Below are positions 44,586 through 52,800 of a stretch of 64,000 nt of DNA, piece by piece. Position 1 is the first letter of the stretch. Every line of letters starts with the position of its first letter. The translations under genes and the position numbers were made by a program. Origin of the DNA: an uncultured Eubacteriales bacterium. GTDB taxonomy: Bacteria > Bacillota > Clostridia > Oscillospirales > UBA644. The stretch lies in the NCBI GenBank assembly GCA_959604355.1, contig CAUHAO010000004.1, forward strand, positions 25,015 through 89,014, read 5' to 3'. The notes beneath the pieces are model-generated. The model did not search any database. It was not told the origin of the DNA and saw nothing but the letters and a program-made list of their open reading frames with translations.

Positions 44586-47483
44586 ATGAAAAAAATTATT
44601 TGTCTTATCCTTGCTCTTGCAAGCGTATGCGTGCTCTTTGCGGCGTGCGGAAAAGATGTGAAAAAGGAAATCGCATCCTCCGTCACCGACGAACAGCGTG
44701 AAGAGCATATCAAAAACCTTATCGGCAACAACGTGATTATCGCGGAAAACATTGCCAAGGTCTCCATTGAGGTCGATTCTCTGACAGGCACAGAGACAGA
44801 GTATACCACGTACACATGGACCGTCAACCCCGATTACTCGTCTGTTATGGGAAACAGGGGCACCACCGCATCCTCAAAGAGCCCCGACGGTATCGATACG
44901 ATGACTCTTATCACCGAAAACGACAAATTCGCCCTTTATATGGACGTTTCTTACAAGAACGCCGGCGACTTTGCGCTTGTTGATAAGACTACCGGACATA
45001 CTTATCACTCAAACCCCACGATAACTTCAAGCAAATATTCAAACGTCAAATTTTCGGCAACGGAAATCGCGAACCCCATGATCTCCGCAATGACGATAGA
45101 GGCGTACGATATTTCCAACAAGCGTTATGAATTCAACACAAGAGATGACTGTCTTGCAGACCTTAATCTCAAAATAGTCAGAACCGGTGAGAATTCAGTC
45201 CGCGTCATCTATACCATCGGCAAAGACCCGGATAAAGACCTCGTTCCCACAGTCATTACCGAAAGCACCTGGTCCTGGATAATTGACAGACTTTCCAGAC
45301 GCTCCGACGGTGATATCTATATAGATGACATCGAATACAACTATAAGCATATCACTCCTCAGACCGTAACAATTGAAGAAAAAGAAGCCCTTGTCAAATA
45401 TTTCCCGACCATTGAAACGGATGCTATGTATATCGCCCGCGGCATGACTACCAGACAGAGACAGCTCGTCAAAGACGCGATGCAGGCGGCCGGCTTCACC
45501 GTTGAAATGCTCAAAAAAGAAATGGAAAAGGTCGAGTACAGCGGTCCTGCCCGCGCGGTTATGTACACAATACCGGTCGATCTTATCCTTGACGAAGAGG
45601 GACTGAGGGTGGACGTTGATACATCGCTCATTCTCGCGCCTTCAAAACAGAAGCTTTACAAGATCTATCTTTATAAATCTTTCGGATCGTATACTCCCAA
45701 CGAAAAGCTCTCTTCCGACCAATATATCATAGTTCCCGACGGCTCGGGCGCGGTCATTCCCGCACGGGGGGCTTTGACAATGGATCCTTATTCCGAACGT
45801 GTATACGGTGACGATAAAACTTTCCAGGCGGATCTTCTGACAGGAAGCTCGGCGCAGGTTCTGTCTCCGTTCCTTATCTTTGACAGATCCGATATCGGCG
45901 GATTGCTCGCGGTCGTTGAAAGCGGCGCGGCGCAGACGTATGTTACGGCGCGTCCCGCAAACACTTCCAGCAATCCCGGCGCCTGCATCAACTTCGATAT
46001 GATCTATACCGAACGCGATTACCGTACATATGCGGGCGGCCAAGGCTCTACCTCTTCTTCTTCTTCTTCTTCGGGGGATTCCGACTCCGAAACGTCATCA
46101 GCCTCCTCGGGTATCGTTCTTTCAAAAGAAGAGCCGAAAGTCCTGTTCACCGTACGCTATATTCCGACCCAGGGAAACAAGACCTATTCCGAGTATGCGT
46201 CGGTATACAGAGACTATCTTATCCGTCACGGCAAGTTATCCTCGGTCGCAAAAGCTGACAGCACGACTCCGTTTATCCTTGAACTTATCGGTTCTGTCAA
46301 CAAGACTGAATCTTCCGCAGGCGTTCCCACGGATAAACAAAAAGCTCTGACAAGTTACGCCGATATCAAGGTGATCGTCGACAAACTCGAAGAAGCGGGA
46401 ATCAAGAATATCGATATTCGCTACACCGCGTGGTCCAACGGCGGATATTACAACTCTATAAATGATAAACTCCGTCTGCTGAAAGTCCTTGGCTCTGAAA
46501 AAGAGCTTTCGGACCTTACGGATTACCTCAAGAGCCTGAATATAGGATTCTATACGGATGCCGATTTCCTGTATGTATACAAAGACGAAACGTTCGACTC
46601 TCTGAACTATACTCAGGATACCGCAAGACGTCTCGACATGCGTATCGGCAGACTGTATAAACGTAACTACGCTTCCGGACAGACCGAAACGGATGCGGCA
46701 AACATCAGAACGATACTTGCCCCCGATCTTATTGCAAAGATCGCTGCGACATACAAGACCTCTCTTGAAAAGGTCGTTGATACAAAGCAGATCTCCTTCG
46801 GTGAGATAGGCAAGGATATCAACTCCAACTACAAGACCGGACGTATCACCAACAGAACCGACGCTCTCGCGTATCAGCTCGAAGCGATAGGCTTGTTTAC
46901 GGGATACGAAAAGCTCTTTACCACGGGTAATGACTATGTATGGGCGGAAGCAACACATATAATCAATATGCCGATGGGCTCAAGCGACTATATGTCCTCT
47001 TCTTATTCTATACCGTTCATCCAGATGCTGCTGCACGGCTATGTCAATTATACCGGCACGGCGGTTACGAGAAACTCCGACTACACCGACGCATTGCTCC
47101 TTTGCCTCGAAACGGGCAGCGGCCTGTCCGTCAATTGGATGGCTGCCGATAACAGCATTTTCGACAACACGGAACTCGTCGATATGTATTCGATGAATTA
47201 CGAGGATTCTTTCGACAGGGTTGTTGAACTCTATAAGAAAGTTTCCGCGGTCCTTGACAAAGTGTCAACGCTTCCCATAACGAACCATGAATATGTGGAC
47301 GCGTACAGAACTCAGCCTGCCGTTGACGACGAAGGCAATATTGCCGTCGGCGCCGATGCGCAGATAGCCGCAACGACATACGGCGACAAGTACATTGTTT
47401 ATGTGAACTATTCGTCCCGGGATTATTGCCTGGCTGACGGAACTGTAATTCCCGCAGAGGGATATGTGGAGGTGACAAAATGA
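44586..47483 (+). CDS. DUF5696 lipoprotein, glycoside-hydrolase-like
   Basis: A 965-residue lipoprotein (lipobox LFAAC, Cys21). Residues about 40-480 are beta-rich; a Ser-rich low-complexity linker follows (about 488-510); residues about 555-900 have an alternating strand/helix pattern suggesting a TIM-barrel (IDIRYTAWSNGGYYN, GFYTDADFLYVY near 654, ISFGEIGKD near 737), with acidic residues at strand ends as in retaining glycosidases. A C-terminal beta domain ends the protein. This is the DUF5696 family, which has no established activity; hydrolysis or binding of a surface glycan is inferred. GGAGATGAG precedes the start; the stop overlaps the next gene. Confidence 0.88.
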   Translation: MKKIICLILALASVCVLFAACGKDVKKEIASSVTDEQREEHIKNLIGNNVIIAENIAKVSIEVDSLTGTETEYTTYTWTVNPDYSSVMGNRGTTASSKSPDGIDTMTLITENDKFALYMDVSYKNAGDFALVDKTTGHTYHSNPTITSSKYSNVKFSATEIANPMISAMTIEAYDISNKRYEFNTRDDCLADLNLKIVRTGENSVRVIYTIGKDPDKDLVPTVITESTWSWIIDRLSRRSDGDIYIDDIEYNYKHITPQTVTIEEKEALVKYFPTIETDAMYIARGMTTRQRQLVKDAMQAAGFTVEMLKKEMEKVEYSGPARAVMYTIPVDLILDEEGLRVDVDTSLILAPSKQKLYKIYLYKSFGSYTPNEKLSSDQYIIVPDGSGAVIPARGALTMDPYSERVYGDDKTFQADLLTGSSAQVLSPFLIFDRSDIGGLLAVVESGAAQTYVTARPANTSSNPGACINFDMIYTERDYRTYAGGQGSTSSSSSSSGDSDSETSSASSGIVLSKEEPKVLFTVRYIPTQGNKTYSEYASVYRDYLIRHGKLSSVAKADSTTPFILELIGSVNKTESSAGVPTDKQKALTSYADIKVIVDKLEEAGIKNIDIRYTAWSNGGYYNSINDKLRLLKVLGSEKELSDLTDYLKSLNIGFYTDADFLYVYKDETFDSLNYTQDTARRLDMRIGRLYKRNYASGQTETDAANIRTILAPDLIAKIAATYKTSLEKVVDTKQISFGEIGKDINSNYKTGRITNRTDALAYQLEAIGLFTGYEKLFTTGNDYVWAEATHIINMPMGSSDYMSSSYSIPFIQMLLHGYVNYTGTAVTRNSDYTDALLLCLETGSGLSVNWMAADNSIFDNTELVDMYSMNYEDSFDRVVELYKKVSAVLDKVSTLPITNHEYVDAYRTQPAVDDEGNIAVGADAQIAATTYGDKYIVYVNYSSRDYCLADGTVIPAEGYVEVTK

Positions 47484-48430
47484 GCGCACAGACGAAAACC
47501 AACGCGCTGAAAGCGCCCAAGAGAAGCCTCTTCCACGTTTCTCTTGAAAAGAAACAGTCCCTGTACGGATATATATTCGTCCTTCCTATAATAATAGGTT
47601 ACGCGGCAATATACATTCCCGTCATGATTCAGTCCTTCATCTATTCGATGAGTGAGTTTCAGACAACAAGCGGCGGAGGTTTCAAAACTATCTTCGTCGG
47701 ATGGCAGAATTACTATCAGGCGTTGTTCGTCGAGGAGGACTTCCTGCGAACCGTTGTCGAGTCAACATCCTCGCTTATTGCACAGATCCCCGTCATATTG
47801 ATCTTTGCGTTCTTTATGGCGAACATCCTTAACCAGAAATTCTTCGGCAGAGCTGCCGCGCGTGTAATATTCTTTATTCCCGTCATCGTCTCCACCGGTA
47901 TCATTTCACAGATGGAATCACTGAGCAGTATGACTGATATTTACAACGCCGGCACGAAGATGGAAACAGGTGCGGCGGCAGGATTGGATCTGACCGTTAT
48001 AGAGAATCTTGTTTCACAGACGCTCGGAAACTCAGATCTTTCGGGAATCGTTCTCGGGGCGGTCAGCGGTCTTTATTCCGTCATAACCTCTTCCGGTGTT
48101 CAGATGCTGATATTCCTTTCGGGCTTGCAAGGTATTTCAATAAGTATGTACGAGTCTGCAAAGGTTGAAGGCGCGACCGCATGGGAGACCTTCTGGAAGA
48201 TATCCTTCCCGATGATCAGCCCGCTGATACTCGTAAACCTGATCTATACCGTTATCGACCTGTTTACCAAGAGCGATAACGCGGCGATCAAGTACATAAA
48301 CCAAATGCTTGCGTCTTCAAGCTCCTATGCTCTGTCGTCAGCGCTGTCATGGATATACATGGCTGTCGTTCTCGTCTTTGTCGGCGTCGTGTTCCTTCTG
48401 GTACAGCGACTTGTCGTATACCAGGATTAA
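47480..48430 (+). CDS. Carbohydrate ABC transporter permease, MalF-type (pair B)
   Basis: A 316-residue permease beginning with a basic cytoplasmic tail and a helix near residue 35. It has a long extracytoplasmic insertion between helices (about 150-205, MESLSSMTDIYNAGT...), larger than in the pair A permease, which may contact the binding protein or DUF5696. EAA loop: ESAKVEGATAWETFWKISFP. Starts inside the DUF5696 stop (ATGA) after GGAGGTGAC. Confidence 0.92.
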   Translation: MSAQTKTNALKAPKRSLFHVSLEKKQSLYGYIFVLPIIIGYAAIYIPVMIQSFIYSMSEFQTTSGGGFKTIFVGWQNYYQALFVEEDFLRTVVESTSSLIAQIPVILIFAFFMANILNQKFFGRAAARVIFFIPVIVSTGIISQMESLSSMTDIYNAGTKMETGAAAGLDLTVIENLVSQTLGNSDLSGIVLGAVSGLYSVITSSGVQMLIFLSGLQGISISMYESAKVEGATAWETFWKISFPMISPLILVNLIYTVIDLFTKSDNAAIKYINQMLASSSSYALSSALSWIYMAVVLVFVGVVFLLVQRLVVYQD

Positions 48431-48442
48431 GGGGGTAATCAG

Positions 48443-49426
48443 ATGAAACAACTGAATTTTGAATCTGAGATCAAGACCGCCGAAAAGAAAAACATCATAG
48501 AGCGTTTTCTTGAGAAAGTCGATCCGAAGCGCTTTCAGGGCATGGATTGGGCGCGCTGGAAGCGTAAGAACCTCAACTGGGGCGGCGTCGGCCGTATGCT
48601 GTGGGCGATACTCCGTTTTGTAATAATAGTGGGTATCTCCTTCATGATCCTCTATCCGTTTATCGTCAAACTCATTGTCTCGTTCATGTCCGTTAACGAT
48701 ATCACGGATAACACGGTCATGTACATTCCCCGTGAAGGCTCAACGTACTTCTTCCAACGTGCGGCGAACAACATCAACTACTGGGAATCTCTTATATATA
48801 CATTCCTCCTGTCGCTGATAGTCGCTGTTGCGCAGGTGTTTGTTGCGTCCTTCGTCGGATACGGTTTTGCACGTTTCAAGTTCGTAGGCTCCAACCTTCT
48901 GTTCTTCGTCGTGCTGCTGACATTGCTTATCCCTGCAGAAGTCATAAAGCTTCCTCTTTATATCCAGTTCAACGATATAGGTATGCTTAACACTTTCTGG
49001 CCGCTGACGATAATGTCATTTACCGGTCTGGGTCTGAAAAACGGTCTGTACATCTATCTGATGCGCCAGTTCTTCAGAGGTATGCCGAAGGAACTTGAAA
49101 TGTCTGCATACATCGACGGTGCCGGCCCGTTCAAGACTTTCTTCGAGATAATGCTCCCGAACGCATTCAACATGATGATAACGGTCTTCCTGTTCTCCTT
49201 TACATGGCAGTGGACCGATACCACCTACAACTCGATGCTGATGCCCGACATGACGATTCTTTCCAACACTATCGTCAATGTCACAAAGGGCGTCACAGAT
49301 CTCGCGCAGCAGGGCGCCCTGATAGATACGGCGACGCTTATAGTCATCGCTCCGCTGCTCCTCGTATTCCTCTTTGCGCAGAGATACTTCATTCAGGGTA
49401 TCGAGCGCAGCGGCTTGGTTGAGTAA
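48443..49426 (+). CDS. Carbohydrate ABC transporter permease, MalG-type (pair B)
   Basis: A 327-residue partner of the preceding permease. About 50 charged N-terminal residues precede six helices. The EAA region reads EMSAYIDGAGPFKTFFEIMLP-like, with C-terminal FAQRYFIQGIERSGLVE. GGGGGTAATC precedes the start. Last gene of the operon; a terminator follows 26 bases on. Confidence 0.92.
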   Translation: MKQLNFESEIKTAEKKNIIERFLEKVDPKRFQGMDWARWKRKNLNWGGVGRMLWAILRFVIIVGISFMILYPFIVKLIVSFMSVNDITDNTVMYIPREGSTYFFQRAANNINYWESLIYTFLLSLIVAVAQVFVASFVGYGFARFKFVGSNLLFFVVLLTLLIPAEVIKLPLYIQFNDIGMLNTFWPLTIMSFTGLGLKNGLYIYLMRQFFRGMPKELEMSAYIDGAGPFKTFFEIMLPNAFNMMITVFLFSFTWQWTDTTYNSMLMPDMTILSNTIVNVTKGVTDLAQQGALIDTATLIVIAPLLLVFLFAQRYFIQGIERSGLVE

Positions 49427-49451
49427 TTTCTTACAATCGCATAAAAACCCT

Positions 49452-49493
49452 GACTTCTTCGCCTTTTTTCCGGCGGAGAAGTCTTTCTTTTCT
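49452..49493 (+). terminator. Terminator of the carbohydrate operon
   Basis: GACTTCTTCGCC (49452-49463) pairs with GGCGGAGAAGTC (49472-49483) with one U-G pair, then TTTCTTTTC. Confidence 0.85.
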
Positions 49494-49585
49494 GTAATTT
49501 GTAATAAATTACAGACTTCCCGTGCCGACTTAGACGTACAAACGCCGTATTTCGTCCTGTCAAGATGGTGTTTAAAAGCCTGCAG

Positions 49586-49609
49586 ATCTCATTTTAATGA
49601 GATTTTTTG
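49586..49609 (+). terminator. Second terminator in the gap
   Basis: ATCTCATT pairs with AATGAGAT around a TT-centred loop, followed by TTTTT. No gene precedes it directly. Confidence 0.65.
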
Positions 49610-49701
49610 TGTAATATGCGCATATGAGAGGAAAAAACAAAGCAAATTTTAGGTCAAACATACAAATTACAGTCTCATTACAAAAATATTTCAATTTGCT
49701 A

Positions 49702-49730
49702 TTGACAACTGAAATAATTTGATATATAAT
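49702..49730 (+). promoter_or_regulatory. Consensus sigma-A promoter of the giant secreted-protein gene
   Basis: TTGACA (49702-49707), 17 bp, TATAAT (49725-49730): perfect boxes and spacing. Confidence 0.88.
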
Positions 49731-49760
49731 GAGTGTAAGGCAAAGGTCGTATTGTCGTTA

Positions 49761-49849
49761 TTTTGCTCGGGAACCGGGAATTCGGGACCGGGAGTAACCG
49801 CTCGGCGGCGATGACTCGGGAAGAGCAAAAGAACTGATAAGACTATCAG
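49761..49849 (+). promoter_or_regulatory. Folded 5' leader RNA of the giant secreted-protein gene
   Basis: TTTTGCTC (49761-49768) pairs perfectly with GAGCAAAA (49823-49830), enclosing a G-rich domain with a CCGC/GCGG hairpin (49798-49808) and a possible CCGG/CCGG pair. A second hairpin CTGATA/TATCAG (49834-49849) follows, then a T run and an AGGAGG site. It could be a riboswitch aptamer or a 5' stabiliser. Not recognised as a known class. Confidence 0.5.
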
Positions 49850-49891
49850 CCGAAAGTATTTTTTCTAAATTTTCTTAGGAGGAAAATTCAC

Positions 49892-52800
49892 ATGAAGAAA
49901 CTCTTATCTGCGATTCTCGCAATCGCGATGGTCGTTTCTCTCTGCGCTACGGCTTTCGTAGCTTCCACAGGTGCCGCTGGGGAAGATCTTGCTACGACTG
50001 CCGTTACTTCGAACAAAAAGACTATTGTCGAAAAGTTTGAAGAAGCACAGAAGAACCTCTGGTTCTATGGACCTTATTGGTCTGTAAGAGCGACCACCTA
50101 TGCAGCAACTGTCGGCCTGCTCAACTTCACCTCCGGTGAACACAAGGGCGAACCCGACTACTTAGGCGCAAGCAAAGAAGACCATTACTATGCCGGCGCC
50201 GGCGCTGCTCGTGACTCCATCGAAACCTTTATCGGCCTCATCAACATGATTGCTGACGATGGTTTCCCGGAGAGCTATACTCACGACGCTAACGGCTTCC
50301 TCACCAACTTCCCTGAATATGAATTCCTTAATGGTAATCCTATTGAAAAGGAAGAGGCTGAGTGGTCTGTTAGATGGCCTGATGACTTAACTGGTGCTGA
50401 CTTCCTCGCAGCTTGCAAAGAATTCAACACTCTTTGCCACTGGAAAGACGTTATTGACCTCGGCGACGCTGCTATTGCGGCTAAACTCTGGGGCTGCTCC
50501 AGCTGGGCTGAAGCTTATGCCGTTCTCGGTTATGACTTCCCCGAAGGCATACTCCCCGCTTACAACAATAACATCTATTTTGCAGATTACTACACCATCA
50601 GCGGTTATGACAAACAGAACGAACAGTACTATGTAACTGCTGTTGACGGCGAAGCTGCTTTCTACACCTGGTTTATGGATCTCCTTGACTCCTACGGTTA
50701 CGTTGACATTGCTGATCCTAGAAACAAAGATGTAAAAGTTCTCAACGCTCGCGCTAAATGGGACGACTCCAACTCAAGTTACTGGGATGAAATCGACGGC
50801 GTTATCGAACTCGATTACGCTAACGGCACCTACAACGACGGTTATCCCTATAGTTACACCTCCAATCCTTACAGACAGATGGGCGTTAAACTTGTTAACG
50901 CACAGCTCGGTGAATTCGTTATCTATGCTGACTCCGTTTACTACTTCGTTAAGAGAGCAATCGAAGAAGGCATGAGCGAAGAAGTCATCGCTCCCGTTGC
51001 TGCTGAACTTCAGAACTGCATCGACATCATGAACGCTGTCGTTACTTATCTGAAGAAGCAGGTTAAATCCGGTCTTAATAAGCCCGGTGCTGCTCCCGTA
51101 TTTGTTTTCGGCGTTGAAGGTCTGGGTCTGACTTACTATCCTTTCAGCCTCTTCCGTCAGAACAATCTCGTCGGTCTCAACATGCCTCAGGAATCCTGGA
51201 CTGTTGATGGCGATCCGCTTCAGCCTTATGCTATTTACGATCGTGCCCTTTCCGCTCTTACCGGTTATGCTCTGGAAGTATATATCTACCAGAACTGGGT
51301 CAACGCTGTTGACAGATCCGATTACTATCTGGCTGATTACGGTATAAACCTCTATGCTCTTGACGTTACCGGCAGATACAATGCTGTTTCTGATTACGGC
51401 TGGCATACTTTCGACCAGATCCGTTCCATTCCTGAACTGAAAGATTACTTCCAGCTCTTCGAAACCGCTCTTATCGCTGCTCAGAACTACAGAGGCGCAG
51501 GCGTTCTGTATCCTGAATTTGCAAAGATAAAGAACAGCGTTGATAACGCTTGGAAAGATTTCGTTGCTGCTGTTAACGTATATCTTTCTAAGGACTTCCA
51601 GATCGTCGACTTTACCGACGCTGCTGAAGAAGAAGTAAGATACTTCGGCGACCTCGTTCAGATCCTTTGCTTCTACGAAGATAACATCGATGGTCTTTAT
51701 GATACCACTGCTAATGTTGAACTTCAGGCTGCACTCACCAGAGCGCTCACTGTCTGCAACATGATCTTTGATATCGAGGAGTCCGACTATACAAAGACCT
51801 ACTCCTTCCTCAAAGCTATCGGTACCGAGACATTTGCGTCCATCGTAAATGATCTCCTTGCAGCTATTGCAAAGCTCGATCCTTCTGCAAATCACCTCGG
51901 TGTTTCCCAGGCGGATCTTGACGAAGCTTATGCTACAATCCGTGAAGCTCGTTTCGTTGAACAGTACAAACTCGGTACTGACGACGCAGGTAAGGCTTAT
52001 ACGGCTAAACTCGAAGAACTCATCGCTGCATTTCAGGAACTCCTTCCTGTTGAAGCAGGCAGACCTTCCAAGGTTGTTATCAAGAAGAACTCTCTTGATA
52101 AGGATGAATACGGCGTTCACTATATCTTCGGCGACAACGCAACCGTATCCAACCTCAACCATGAGCTCGAAATCAACCTCAAGCTCCATTACTATGTATT
52201 TATAAAATATCTCTATGAAATCCAGGATCTTCTCCTTGAGATCGAAGATTACGTAGCAGAAAAAGAAGCTGAGATCATCGTATCTGATGAAGAAGTTGCA
52301 TTCGATGGCATTATCATCGAAGAACTTGCCGGCAAGTATTTCTTCCTCTCCGGCGAATCCTTCTTCGCAGACAGATGCAAAGTTCTCAACGCTAAGAAAG
52401 AAGTCCTTTGGGATTATGGATTCAATCAGCCCAGCAGCTGGAGCGAACTCCAGTGGTGGTGGTCCATGGCAGGCTACAGAGCAGAAGACGGCTATGATCT
52501 GTCCAGATTCTATAAACACGCTCTGCCCTATCTCGTAGACCTCGCATTTGGTCCTGTCCTCGATAATACCGGCGACCTCAACAACGCTGACTACTCCAGA
52601 GAGCTCTATGAATACTTCATGGAAGTTCTCGGTCAGGCTATCTCCGTCCGCTGGTATGGCACCGCTCTCCTCGCTGACGACGCTCCCGATTGGGCAGACG
52701 GTAAGTATGACGCAGACCGTGCTTCCAGCTACACCAACTTCTGTGAAGTTGTTCCTCACGGAAGCGAAGCTTTCGACGAAGAAGAATCCGTATTCTACAA

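Larger units (their letters stand above)
49427..49891. other. Regulatory gap between the operon and the giant secreted-protein gene
   Basis: No gene is supported. In order it holds the operon terminator, a perfect inverted repeat (CTGTAATTT, five bases, AAATTACAG; 49492-49514), a second terminator (49586-49609), a GCAAATTTT-A-GGTCAAA element (49642-49658), a further AAATTACAG (49664-49672), a consensus promoter and a 161-base folded leader. The short stretch between the two terminators could encode a small RNA. Confidence 0.6.
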
